This document shows, in pieces, positions 18,024-26,453 of a stretch of DNA of 64,000 nt. The position numbers were made by a program, and so were the translations under genes. The notes under the pieces are model-generated. The model ran no database searches and had not been told where the DNA came from. It worked only from the letters and a program-made list of their open reading frames with translations. Every line of letters begins with the position of its first letter. The stretch's first letter is position 1. The stretch is from Terrimonas ferruginea DSM 30193 (GTDB taxonomy: Bacteria; Bacteroidota; Bacteroidia; Chitinophagales; Chitinophagaceae): NCBI RefSeq assembly GCF_000425585.1, contig NZ_KE384401.1, positions 62,001-126,000 of the forward strand. Direction: 5' to 3'.

Positions 18024-18479
18024 ATGAGCCTGGAACAGCAAATCATGGTGGAACTCAAAGCTGCCATGCTGGCGAAAAACGAAGTGGCGTTGCGCAGCCT
18101 CCGTGCTATCAAAGCCGCGATCCTGCTGGCCAAAACGGCCGAAGGCGCCAAAGGTGAATTGACAGCCGACGATGAAATCAAACTGTTGCAAAAACAGGTA
18201 AAACAACGCCGCGACTCACTGGAGATCTTCCAGCAGCAGAACCGCCCCGACCTCGCGGAAATCGAGCAACAGGAAATTGCCGTGATCGAAAAATTTCTGC
18301 CGGCACAATTGTCTGCGGAAGAATTGCGCGCCCGTATTGCTGCGATCATTGCGGAAACCGGAGCGGCCTCACCTGCCGATCTTGGCAAAGTGATGGGCGC
18401 TGCTACCAAACAGCTCTCCGGCCAGGCCGACGGTAAGGCAATATCTGCTATCGCAAAAGAGTTATTGACCCGTCCATAA
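18024..18479 (+). CDS. GatB/YqeY domain protein
   Basis: A 151-residue helical protein of the YqeY family, related to the tail domain of the amidotransferase GatB. It has the typical order: LKAAMLAKNEVALRSLRAIKAAIL, then QKQVKQRRDSLEIFQQQNRPDLAEIEQQE, then FLPAQLSAEEL, with a C-terminal DLGKVMGAATKQLSGQADGK segment. Its role is thought to be tRNA-linked but has not been clearly shown. It lies 32 bases after gldC and 16 bases before cvpA, suggesting one transcript. Confidence 0.9.
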   Translation: MSLEQQIMVELKAAMLAKNEVALRSLRAIKAAILLAKTAEGAKGELTADDEIKLLQKQVKQRRDSLEIFQQQNRPDLAEIEQQEIAVIEKFLPAQLSAEELRARIAAIIAETGAASPADLGKVMGAATKQLSGQADGKAISAIAKELLTRP

Positions 18480-18495
18480 GCCGGATCAACCACGC

Positions 18496-19014
18496 ATGCT
18501 GATAGACATTATCCTGCTCATATTGCTGACAGGCGCCGTTATCCGCGGTCTCCGCCAGGGATTGCTGGTCGGCGTATTTTCTTTTATTGCCCTGATCGTA
18601 GGTCTGGCAGCGGCAGTGAAACTTTCGGCAGTGGTGGCGCGTCATGCCGGTGAGGTTGTGACGGTGTCGGAGCGATGGTTGCCCGTACTATCCTTTTTAG
18701 TGGTGTTTATTGTGGTGGTACTGGCCGTACGTTGGGGCGCCCGTTTGCTGCAAACGGCAGTGGAAGGAGTGGCGCTCGGCTGGGTCAACAAGCTGGGCGG
18801 GGTGTTATTCTTTGCCGCTATTTATGTTCTTGTCTTCAGTATTCTTTTGTTCTACGCGGAGCGGCTGCATATACTGCAGCCCGCTGCAATGGAAAAGTCC
18901 GTGAGTTATCCTTTTCTCCGGGCATTCGGCCCCGGCGCTATCGAGATAGTCGGCGCGCTTATACCCTTCTTCCGGGATATGTTTATTCAGTTGCAGGCAT
19001 TCTTCGAGAGATAA
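18496..19014 (+). CDS. cvpA: CvpA family membrane protein
   Basis: Inner-membrane protein of 172 residues with four hydrophobic segments, near 3-30, 50-72, 93-118 and 145-165. The start MLIDIILLILLTGAVIRGLRQGLL is typical of the CvpA family (colicin V production; linked elsewhere to purine genes and envelope stress). The cellular function is still unclear. It is the last gene of the gldC / yqeY-like / cvpA group. Its stop codon TAA is the first part of an A/T-rich inverted repeat. Confidence 0.87.
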   Translation: MLIDIILLILLTGAVIRGLRQGLLVGVFSFIALIVGLAAAVKLSAVVARHAGEVVTVSERWLPVLSFLVVFIVVVLAVRWGARLLQTAVEGVALGWVNKLGGVLFFAAIYVLVFSILLFYAERLHILQPAAMEKSVSYPFLRAFGPGAIEIVGALIPFFRDMFIQLQAFFER

Positions 19015-19096
19015 TTTGATGATTTGAAAATTTGATAATTAGGCGATGGGCTTGCTACAGCATTTTCAAACTTTCAAATTTTCAAATCGTCAAATT
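19013..19096. repeat. A/T-rich inverted repeat with 28-base arms after cvpA
   Basis: The left arm at 19013-19040 and the right arm at 19069-19096 are reverse complements with about four mismatches. Both are built from the word ATTTGA / AAATTTG. The left arm begins inside the stop codon of cvpA. The 28-base centre holds no gene. It may act as a terminator hairpin. Confidence 0.75.
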
Positions 19097-19104
19097 AATT
19101 TTCG

Positions 19105-19137
19105 TACTTTCGCATAGTCTACTATTAAGATAGACTA
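19105..19137 (+). promoter_or_regulatory. Promoter-like element with an overlapping operator-like palindrome
   Basis: TACTTTCG (19105-19112) is one base off the TAnnTTTG -7 element. Directly after it TAGTCTA (19115-19121) and TAGACTA (19131-19137) form a perfect 7-bp inverted repeat with a nine-base centre. A start site about seven bases after the -7 element would lie inside the palindrome, as expected for a repressor site controlling the hydroxylase gene. The regulator is unknown. Confidence 0.5.
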
Positions 19138-19205
19138 AACTGTTCATGCCATGTCAGTGCCTGTTGAAAAACAGGTTCAGTATTCTTTTACCCAATTGTA
19201 TTGCA

Positions 19206-20423
19206 ATGAAACTGAATTATCTGGCATTAGCGGTTCCGTTTTTCCTGTTCTTTATCGGCTGGGAATACCTCTACGCAAAACGGAAAGGGAAAAACTTTTA
19301 TCAGTATGCAGAATCTGTGGCCAATCTCAATACGGGAATTGCCGAACGGCTGCTGGATACATTTACCACGGGATTGTTTTTCTTTTTGTTCCAGTATATC
19401 TATGAGCATTGGGCCATCTTTCACATCAGGCCCACCTTACTTACCTGGTTCCTGCTGTTCCTGGCTACCGATCTTGTGTGGTACTGGTATCACCGGTTTG
19501 CGCATGAGATCAACAGTTTCTGGGCGGTACATGTGGTGCATCACCAGAGTGAGGATTTTAACTATACGGTATCGGCGAGGATCACCGTGTTTCAGGCGGT
19601 TGTACGAAGTATGTTCTGGTCGGTATTGCCACTAATTGGTTTCTCACCGGTAATGGTTACTTCGTTGCTGCTGGTGCATGGACTGTATCCATTTTTCATT
19701 CATACGCGTGCGCTGGGCAGGTGGGGCATTTTTGAAAAAGTATTGGTGACGCCTGCGCATCATTCCCTGCATCACGCATCCAACCCGGAATATTTAGATA
19801 AAAATTATGGTGATGTGCTGATCATCTGGGATAAATTATTCGGCACGTTTGTAAAAGAAAAGCCGGGCGTGGAAATCTCCTACGGCCTCACTTCGCCGCT
19901 GAAGAGTCATAGTTTTTTGTGGCAGCATTTTCATTTTGTGCTGGAAATGTACATGAATTTCCGCAGGGCAAAAGGGTTTAAAGCGCGCTGGAAGGTATTG
20001 TTCGGAAAACCGGATGATCTCGATCCGCGTTTTCGTGAGGTGCTGGAGCGGCGTTTATTGCACAACAGGCAGGCACCGGAGCCGCCTACGCCCGCCATCC
20101 GGCAATATGTGACGGCGCAAACAGCGGTTTCTCTCGTATTATTATTTATTTTATTGTTATTTGAACATTATCTTACCGTCTGGCAGCTCTTTTTGTTTTC
20201 AGCATTTTTGATTGTAAGCCTGATTAACAGCGGAGCGATACTGGATCAGCGTCGCTGGATTTTTTACCTGGAATTTACCAGGGCAATCCTGATACTGCTG
20301 GGTCTTGCAGCATTTTACCCCAATGGATATACGTATACGGCTATCCTGCTGGCAGGTGGAATATTGCTTTGGTATTTCCGGCCGATACAGCGATATTATC
20401 TGGGCTTATTATATTATCGCTAA
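19206..20423 (+). CDS. Sterol desaturase / fatty acid hydroxylase family membrane protein
   Basis: Predicted di-iron membrane oxygenase of 405 residues. The histidine clusters are in place: HRFAH (H96, H100), HVVHH (109-113) and a later HHSLHH. Four hydrophobic segments surround them, and a further four in the extra C-terminal 120 residues make it longer than a minimal family member. Similar proteins act on fatty acids, sterols or ether lipids such as alkylglycerols. The substrate cannot be told here. The ATG at 19206 was chosen because it precedes the first membrane helix, although the frame is open 20 codons upstream. Confidence 0.85.
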   Translation: MKLNYLALAVPFFLFFIGWEYLYAKRKGKNFYQYAESVANLNTGIAERLLDTFTTGLFFFLFQYIYEHWAIFHIRPTLLTWFLLFLATDLVWYWYHRFAHEINSFWAVHVVHHQSEDFNYTVSARITVFQAVVRSMFWSVLPLIGFSPVMVTSLLLVHGLYPFFIHTRALGRWGIFEKVLVTPAHHSLHHASNPEYLDKNYGDVLIIWDKLFGTFVKEKPGVEISYGLTSPLKSHSFLWQHFHFVLEMYMNFRRAKGFKARWKVLFGKPDDLDPRFREVLERRLLHNRQAPEPPTPAIRQYVTAQTAVSLVLLFILLLFEHYLTVWQLFLFSAFLIVSLINSGAILDQRRWIFYLEFTRAILILLGLAAFYPNGYTYTAILLAGGILLWYFRPIQRYYLGLLYYR

Positions 20424-20430
20424 AAAACAC

Positions 20431-20511
20431 ATGGATTCTGAAGAAAATCCGGCATTCAAATTGGATTTCAATCTTTTAAATTTGCCGGAAACGATAGATT
20501 GTTTAAATTGA
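20431..20511 (+). CDS. Possible 26-residue small open reading frame
   Basis: A short frame starting MDSEENPAFKLDFNLLNLPE lies eight bases after the hydroxylase stop and overlaps no other gene. The bases before the ATG are A-rich, as often seen before Bacteroidota starts. There is no homology that I recognise. It may be chance, so confidence is low. Confidence 0.15.
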   Translation: MDSEENPAFKLDFNLLNLPETIDCLN

Positions 20512-20571
20512 AACTGGGGTTTCCCCTAAAACATTTACTTTAGCAAAAATTAATGTGGCTTAGAGATACTA

Positions 20572-21351
20572 ATGAAGTACGAAATTAAACAGCAGGATAA
20601 GTTCAGGTACATCGAAGAAGGCGAAGGAGAGCCGCTGGTGCTGCTTCATGGCCTGTTTGGAGCATTGAGTAATTTCGAACCACTTATTGAATATTTCAAA
20701 CAATACAATAAGGTGGTGGTGCCGATGCTGCCGTTGCTGGAGATGGATATCCTGCATACGAGCGTGGGCGGACTGGCCAAATTTGTCAATAAATTCATCG
20801 AAACCCGCGGTTATACCGGTGTGCATCTGTTGGGCAACTCGCTCGGCGGCCATGTAGGCTTGGTGTATGTAATAAAGAACAATCCTTCGCAGATCAAATC
20901 CATCATTCTTACCGGAAGCTCTGGTTTGTTCGAGAACGGCATGGGTGATTCTTATCCCAAGCGCGGTGATTATGAATATATCCGTAAAAAAACGGAATAT
21001 ACCTTCTATGATCCTGCCATGGCTACCAAAGAACTGGTAGACGAAGTGTTTGAGATCACCAACAACCGCCTGAAGGTGATTAAAATTATTGCCCTGGCGA
21101 AAAGCGCCATCCGCAATAACCTCGGTGAAGAACTGAGCCAGATCAAGCAACCGACGCTGCTGATCTGGGGAAATAACGATAATATAACGCCTCCTTTCGT
21201 AGCGAAGGAGTTCAATAAGCTCATCCCTAACAGTGAACTGCATTTCATCGATAAATGCGGCCATGCCCCAATGATGGAAGTACCTGCTGAATTCAATGCA
21301 ATACTTCATAAATTTTTGAAAAAACTGAACGAGCCTGCAACAGTTGCCTGA
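20572..21351 (+). CDS. Alpha/beta hydrolase
   Basis: Cytosolic hydrolase of 259 residues with a full catalytic triad: Ser90 in GNSLGGH, Asp203 in GNNDNITPP and His231 in CGHAPMME. The oxyanion motif LLHGLFG is at residues 24-30. The fold is complete and of usual length. The reaction is unknown: esterases, lipases and C-C hydrolases share these motifs. A possible -7 element TACTTTAG lies at 20536-20543. The CBS-domain gene follows 35 bases downstream. Confidence 0.87.
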   Translation: MKYEIKQQDKFRYIEEGEGEPLVLLHGLFGALSNFEPLIEYFKQYNKVVVPMLPLLEMDILHTSVGGLAKFVNKFIETRGYTGVHLLGNSLGGHVGLVYVIKNNPSQIKSIILTGSSGLFENGMGDSYPKRGDYEYIRKKTEYTFYDPAMATKELVDEVFEITNNRLKVIKIIALAKSAIRNNLGEELSQIKQPTLLIWGNNDNITPPFVAKEFNKLIPNSELHFIDKCGHAPMMEVPAEFNAILHKFLKKLNEPATVA

Positions 21352-21386
21352 ACGTTGCGGTCTTAGGTTCAAATAAAGCCGCTACC

Positions 21387-22049
21387 ATGTTAACAGGTGA
21401 TCTCCCATTTCAGGCCCTGCCGTCCCTTCATCTGACCGATAAGGTATACCAGGCCCTTCAACTCATGAATGATAACCAGGTGACACATCTCCCGGTAATA
21501 GAGGGAGAACGTTATGCCGGTATCATTAGTGAAGATGACCTGTTGCGCGCCGAAGATGAAAATGAACCGCTTGAAACACTTCGCCAATTCTTTGGAAATA
21601 TCTCTGTAAAAAATGATGAATTTTTTCTACGCGCGATCAGCGTAGCGGGCGACAATAACCTCAGCGTGGTGCCCGTAACAGACGCCGAAGAAAATCTTCT
21701 CGGAGTGGTTACTGCCGGCGATCTGCTTAAATATGCCTCCCAATTTCTCAGCCTTCATGAACCCGGCGGCCTGATTGTAGTGGAAATGGAAAGCAATCAA
21801 TACGCCTTCAGTGAGATCAGCAAACTGGTGGAAACCAACGATGCACAGATCACACAACTCAATACCACCAATAATCCGGAGACGGGCATGATGTTGGTAA
21901 CTCTCCGTATCAACAAAGCAGAGGTTTCTGATATTATAGCCACCTTTCAGCGATATGAGTATAACGTTAAGTACTATTTTGGCGAAGAATTATACGCCAA
22001 CGAGCTGCGAAGTAACTACGACAACCTGATGAATTATCTGAGGATATGA
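21387..22049 (+). CDS. CBS domain pair protein
   Basis: A 220-residue protein with two CBS motifs (about residues 10-60 and 75-125) that together would form one Bateman module binding an adenine nucleotide. An ACT-like C-terminal half follows (from about 135, IVVEMESNQYAFSEISKLVE). This AcuB-like arrangement is usually found close to nadK in Bacteroidota, as it is here. It has no catalytic domain, so it is probably a nucleotide-responsive regulatory protein. The partner is unknown. Confidence 0.85.
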   Translation: MLTGDLPFQALPSLHLTDKVYQALQLMNDNQVTHLPVIEGERYAGIISEDDLLRAEDENEPLETLRQFFGNISVKNDEFFLRAISVAGDNNLSVVPVTDAEENLLGVVTAGDLLKYASQFLSLHEPGGLIVVEMESNQYAFSEISKLVETNDAQITQLNTTNNPETGMMLVTLRINKAEVSDIIATFQRYEYNVKYYFGEELYANELRSNYDNLMNYLRI

Positions 22050-22125
22050 CTGGTTTTTTCCTGCTGCCTTGGTTGACAGGGATATTTTTCCCTTAATTTA
22101 GAAGCCCGCGTTCCGGAGTGATGTG

Positions 22126-23607
22126 ATGCTACAGGAAAAGAAATACATGGTTTGGTTACTGGCAGCCGTGCTTACCACCGTAATTACGGTGCTGCCTGCC
22201 CGCGCGCAGACCATACCCGAACCTGCCATCGATTCTGTCAGGCTGACTGACATCGCCGCACCGCCCACGCCAATGTCTTCCCCCGACGACAGCCTTTTTC
22301 ATATCAAACGCATATTTGTTACCGGCAACAGGAAAACAAAAGAACCCGTCATCCTGCGGGAACTCCCGTTCCGTGTCGGCGACAACTACCGCCTGCAGGA
22401 TCTGGTGCAGAATTTTGAGAAAGCCCGCAAACAACTCATGAACACCACACTCTTTCACGAAGTAGTGGTAGCCCTCAAGAGTTTCAACGGATACGATGTG
22501 GAGGTGCTGGTGCAGGTAAAAGAACGCTGGTACATTTTTCCGCTGCCTTATTTCAAACCTGTTGACCGCAACCTCAACCAATGGCTGGTGGAACAAAAAG
22601 CCAGCCTCTCCCGTGTCAATTATGGCGTGAAGTTGCTGTACAACAACGTTACAGGTTTCAACGATAAACTGCGTCTCTACGCCATTACCGGTTACACACA
22701 ACAGTTCTCGCTCGGCTACGACCGCATGTACATCGACCGCGCTATGAAATGGGGCATGAACGTCAACGTGGCCCTTGGAAAAAACAGGGAGATTAATTAC
22801 AAAACGATCGACGATAAACAGGCCTTCCTCAAAGATGAGAATGATTATCTCCGCAACTTCTTCAATTCATCGCTCGAACTTACTTACCGCCGCGCCATCA
22901 AAACAAGGCACCGCTTCGGTATTGCCTATGTATCCGAGCGTGTGAGCGATTCAGTGGCCATCAGCAATCCTTCTTATTTCAAATTCGGACGTACACAGGT
23001 GCGCTACCCGGAAATATATTACGGTATGAACTACTTTGATGTGGATTACATTCCGTATCCCACCAAAGGTTATGTGGCCGATTTTACCGTAGGTAAGCGG
23101 GGGCTGAACAATACCATGAACATGTGGTATATCAATGCCAAAGGCATGGGTAGCTGGCATACCGGTAAAAATTCATTCTTCAGTCTTGCGCTGGCCGGCA
23201 GTCTGAAAGCGCCTTTCCGCCGCCAGCCTTATTTCAATAAAAGGATATTGGGATACGGAGATGTATTCATGCAGGGCTATGAATATTATGTAGTGGACGG
23301 TGTGGCCGGAGGTTATGCCAAAGCCACTTTCGCCAAAAAAATCGTCAGCTTCAAGATCCGCATACCAGGCACCAGGAAGCTGGCGCCGCAACAGATACCG
23401 ATCAATATCTATGGCAAAACATTCGGTAATCTCGGGTATGTGTATGATCCCGAACCGGGCAATAACATACTCAGCAACCGCGTATTGGTGTCCGGAGGTT
23501 TCGGCATCGATGTCTTTACCATCTATGACTGGACGGTCAAGTTCGAGTGGTCATTCAACCAGTTAGGGCAAAACGGTCTATATTTACACCGTAAGACCAT
23601 TTTTTAA
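22126..23607 (+). CDS. Single-POTRA BamA/TamA family outer-membrane protein
   Basis: An outer-membrane protein of 493 residues. A signal peptide ends around ARAQ (about residue 28). A single POTRA domain follows (about 60-125, beginning FHIKRIFVTGNRKTKEPVIL), then a barrel of about 350 residues ending in HRKTIF with a terminal Phe. BamA has five POTRA domains, so this is a reduced relative. The usual Omp85 VRGF/GGTNSIR signature is not obvious. It lies seven bases before nadK in the conserved envelope block. The ATG at 22126 follows GGAG at 22114; ATG 22147 is an alternative start. Confidence 0.78.
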   Translation: MLQEKKYMVWLLAAVLTTVITVLPARAQTIPEPAIDSVRLTDIAAPPTPMSSPDDSLFHIKRIFVTGNRKTKEPVILRELPFRVGDNYRLQDLVQNFEKARKQLMNTTLFHEVVVALKSFNGYDVEVLVQVKERWYIFPLPYFKPVDRNLNQWLVEQKASLSRVNYGVKLLYNNVTGFNDKLRLYAITGYTQQFSLGYDRMYIDRAMKWGMNVNVALGKNREINYKTIDDKQAFLKDENDYLRNFFNSSLELTYRRAIKTRHRFGIAYVSERVSDSVAISNPSYFKFGRTQVRYPEIYYGMNYFDVDYIPYPTKGYVADFTVGKRGLNNTMNMWYINAKGMGSWHTGKNSFFSLALAGSLKAPFRRQPYFNKRILGYGDVFMQGYEYYVVDGVAGGYAKATFAKKIVSFKIRIPGTRKLAPQQIPINIYGKTFGNLGYVYDPEPGNNILSNRVLVSGGFGIDVFTIYDWTVKFEWSFNQLGQNGLYLHRKTIF

Positions 23608-23614
23608 CACGCAC

Positions 23615-24493
23615 ATGAAGGCAGCCATCTATAGCCGCGGCATTGAAGAAGAATTAAGGAGCGACTTAAAGACTTTCTTTGAAGAGTTAGCCAGGTATCA
23701 GATCGAGCCTGTTATCTACCGTCCTTTTTTTGAACAAATCTCCGGCTTTTTATCTCTTGAACCGGGTACGCACACGTTCAATACAGCAGAAGAGCTCGAC
23801 AGCGAAGTCGAATTCATGATCAGCCTCGGCGGCGACGGCACCCTGCTGGATACCATCACCCTTGTGCGCGACAAGCCCATTTCTATCATGGGGATCAATT
23901 TTGGCCGGCTTGGTTTTCTGGCAGGCATTGGCCGGGAGAACATGGCGGCAGCAGTAAAATCGCTGGCGCGCCGCACATTTGTGGTAGACAAACGTACCCT
24001 GATTCATCTCGACGCCGATATGCCGTTGTTTGGTAATGTGCCTTATGGTCTCAATGAGTTTGCCATTCACAAGCGGGATACCGCCGCGATGATCAAGATC
24101 CATACCTACCTCAACGGTGAATTTCTCAATACCTACTGGGCGGATGGATTGATTGTGGCCACACCTACCGGATCCACCGGGTATTCGCTGAGCTGTGGCG
24201 GCCCGATCGTTTTCCCGGATTCCGGCAGTTTTGTGATCACGCCGGTGGCACCGCATCACCTGAACGTCCGGCCGCTGGTAGTGCCCGACGATACGGTTAT
24301 TTCTTTTGAAATAGAAAGCCGCGCGGATCAACTGATCTGTGCCATGGATTCCCGCCGCGAAATCGTGGGAAAAAATGTGTCGCTGGCCGTGAGGAAGGAA
24401 TCTTTCCGGGTTAAATTACTACGGCTTGGAGAGAACAATTTCCTGCAAACATTACACAACAAACTCACCTGGGGCTTCGACAAAAGAAATTGA
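23615..24493 (+). CDS. nadK: NAD kinase
   Basis: Phosphorylates NAD to NADP in the cytosol. It has 292 residues with the kinase motif GGDGT at 72-76 (catalytic Asp74), the NE/D loop LNEFAIHKRD, and the nucleotide-binding TPTGSTGYSLSCGGPI. All are canonical. It starts seven bases after the single-POTRA protein gene, suggesting co-transcription. DUF6089 and uppS follow, an order seen widely in Bacteroidota. Confidence 0.96.
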   Translation: MKAAIYSRGIEEELRSDLKTFFEELARYQIEPVIYRPFFEQISGFLSLEPGTHTFNTAEELDSEVEFMISLGGDGTLLDTITLVRDKPISIMGINFGRLGFLAGIGRENMAAAVKSLARRTFVVDKRTLIHLDADMPLFGNVPYGLNEFAIHKRDTAAMIKIHTYLNGEFLNTYWADGLIVATPTGSTGYSLSCGGPIVFPDSGSFVITPVAPHHLNVRPLVVPDDTVISFEIESRADQLICAMDSRREIVGKNVSLAVRKESFRVKLLRLGENNFLQTLHNKLTWGFDKRN

Positions 24494-24560
24494 TGGCTTC
24501 CAACGAAAGAAACTCCGTGTTTTTACGTTTTAAGTACCGTCTAAATACTATTTTGCACAC

Positions 24561-25424
24561 ATGAAGCGATCCTTTTTTCCATCACTACTGCTCATAACCC
24601 TGCTTTCTATCATTTCAGGTTCAACGCTTTATGCCCAGAACTCCATTGTCCAGGAAGGAGAAGTTGGTATAAGTTTCGGAGGAGCTCATTATTTCGGAGA
24701 TCTGAATACCCGTGCGCGCGTGAACCGGCTCAAACCGGCTGCATCCGTTTTTTTCCGTAAGAATTTCAGCAACTATGTAGCTGCCCGCGCCTCACTGACC
24801 TATGCGCAGGTTGGCTATTCGGACCGCTATAACTCCCACAATGAATACATGTTTCGCCGCAACCTGAGCTTCAACAGCAATATCTGGGAAGTGGCCATAC
24901 AGGGCGACTTCAACTTTTTCCGCTTCCTTCCCGGCGAACCCGGTCTTCATTTCACTCCCTATATTACCCTGGGTGTAGGCGCCTTCAGCTACGATCCTTA
25001 TGCGTACCTGAATGGTGAAAAATTCTTCCTTCGTCCCCTCGGCACCGAAGGACAGGGCAGCACCCTGTATCCTGAGCGCAAGCCTTACGGCAGCTGGGCG
25101 ATCAGCATACCATTCGGCGTAGGCTTCAAATATGCGCTGAGCGAGCGTTTTAACGTGGGCGTGGAAATCCTTCACCGCTTTACCACCACCGATTACCTGG
25201 ACGATGTGAGCACCACTTATGTGGACCCCGCCGCCTTCCCGGCCAACGGCGACGGTACTCCTTCCGTAGCGTTCCTGATGAGCGACCGTTCCTACGAACT
25301 CGGTGAGCCCATCGGCATCAAAGACCGCCAGCGTGGCAACAGCCGCCAGAAGGATCAGTTCCTCACCGCACAGATATTTTTCACCATCAACCTGCAATCT
25401 TACAAGTGCCCCACGGCCTACTAA
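24561..25424 (+). CDS. DUF6089 family outer-membrane-type beta protein
   Basis: An exported protein of 287 residues. A signal peptide ends near LYAQ (about residue 26), followed by EVGISFGGAHYFGDLN, the start of the DUF6089 region. Alternating aromatic/hydrophobic strands suggest a small outer-membrane barrel. Many members occur between nadK and uppS or bamA in Bacteroidota, as here. Biochemical function is unknown. A role in envelope assembly is inferred only from this position. Confidence 0.85.
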   Translation: MKRSFFPSLLLITLLSIISGSTLYAQNSIVQEGEVGISFGGAHYFGDLNTRARVNRLKPAASVFFRKNFSNYVAARASLTYAQVGYSDRYNSHNEYMFRRNLSFNSNIWEVAIQGDFNFFRFLPGEPGLHFTPYITLGVGAFSYDPYAYLNGEKFFLRPLGTEGQGSTLYPERKPYGSWAISIPFGVGFKYALSERFNVGVEILHRFTTTDYLDDVSTTYVDPAAFPANGDGTPSVAFLMSDRSYELGEPIGIKDRQRGNSRQKDQFLTAQIFFTINLQSYKCPTAY

Positions 25425-25465
25425 TTTCCCGCAAACATTTCCGGGCCTACTTTCCCGCTGTTGTT

Positions 25466-25473
25466 TACCTTTG
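25466..25473 (+). promoter_or_regulatory. -7 promoter element of uppS
   Basis: Exact TACCTTTG, 24 bases before the uppS ATG, in the 73-base gap after the DUF6089 gene. Confidence 0.55.
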
Positions 25474-25497
25474 TGCGCTTTCTGAATACGGCAACAG

Positions 25498-26244
25498 ATG
25501 TCACAGCTACTGGAAAAAATAGACAAAGGTCATTTGCCCCGGCATATCGCCATTATCATGGACGGTAACGGACGCTGGGCTAAAGAGCATGGTCAGGACC
25601 GGCTCTACGGGCATTTTCATGGAGTGGAAAGTGTGCGCAACATTGTAGAAGGCTGCGCAGAACTCGGCATTGGCTACCTGACTTTGTATGCATTTTCCAC
25701 CGAAAACTGGGACCGTCCGCAATACGAAGTGGTGGGCCTGATGGAACTGCTTGTCAATACCATCCGCAAGGAAGCTGAGGTCTTGCACCGTAATAATATA
25801 AGGCTGCACGTTATCGGCGATCTGAACATGCTCCCCGATTATGCGCGCCAGGAACTGAAAGAAGCACTGGATATGACGGCGGCTAATACCGGCCTAAACC
25901 TGATCATGGCACTCAGCTACAGCGGACGCTGGGAGCTGCTGAATGCCGTTAAGAACATTGCTTACGAAGTAAAAAGTGGTAAACTGGCCGTAGAAGCTAT
26001 CGACCAGCATACACTGCAACGCTTCCTCTGTACCAGCGATTTTCCCGACCCGGAACTGATGATCCGCACGAGCGGTGAATTCCGGATCAGCAATTTCCTG
26101 TTGTATCAACTGGCGTATGCAGAACTGTACTTTACCAACGTACGCTGGCCGGACTTCCGCAAGGAAAACCTTTACGAAGCGATACTGGACTATCAAAGCC
26201 GGGAAAGGCGTTTCGGAAAAACGAGTGAACAAATTGTCACATAG
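25498..26244 (+). CDS. uppS: Isoprenyl transferase (undecaprenyl diphosphate synthase)
   Basis: Cis-prenyltransferase that makes the C55 lipid carrier for peptidoglycan and O-antigen precursors. It has 248 residues with the signature IMDGNGRWA (catalytic Asp22), HFHGVESVRNIVEGC, LYAFSTENWDRP and the C-terminal DPELMIRTSGEFRISNFLLYQ. All family regions are present. It lies upstream of bamA in an envelope gene block and has its own promoter. Confidence 0.96.
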   Translation: MSQLLEKIDKGHLPRHIAIIMDGNGRWAKEHGQDRLYGHFHGVESVRNIVEGCAELGIGYLTLYAFSTENWDRPQYEVVGLMELLVNTIRKEAEVLHRNNIRLHVIGDLNMLPDYARQELKEALDMTAANTGLNLIMALSYSGRWELLNAVKNIAYEVKSGKLAVEAIDQHTLQRFLCTSDFPDPELMIRTSGEFRISNFLLYQLAYAELYFTNVRWPDFRKENLYEAILDYQSRERRFGKTSEQIVT

Positions 26245-26453
26245 TAGATAAGAGGCTGATTATAATTGGTTTGGGCTAAAAAGTAAAGGAGAAGGACCGG
26301 GCTGAAAAGCTGACTGGTAGCGGAGTTGTTTTAACAAACACTTTCGATATTTACCGTTAATTTGCCGCCGCAAGAAGTCTGAGGTAGCTTATAATAACAA
26401 ACTAATTGCTGAAAGGTTTGCCTTTTAAAGAATAACTGACTGAACACACACAC

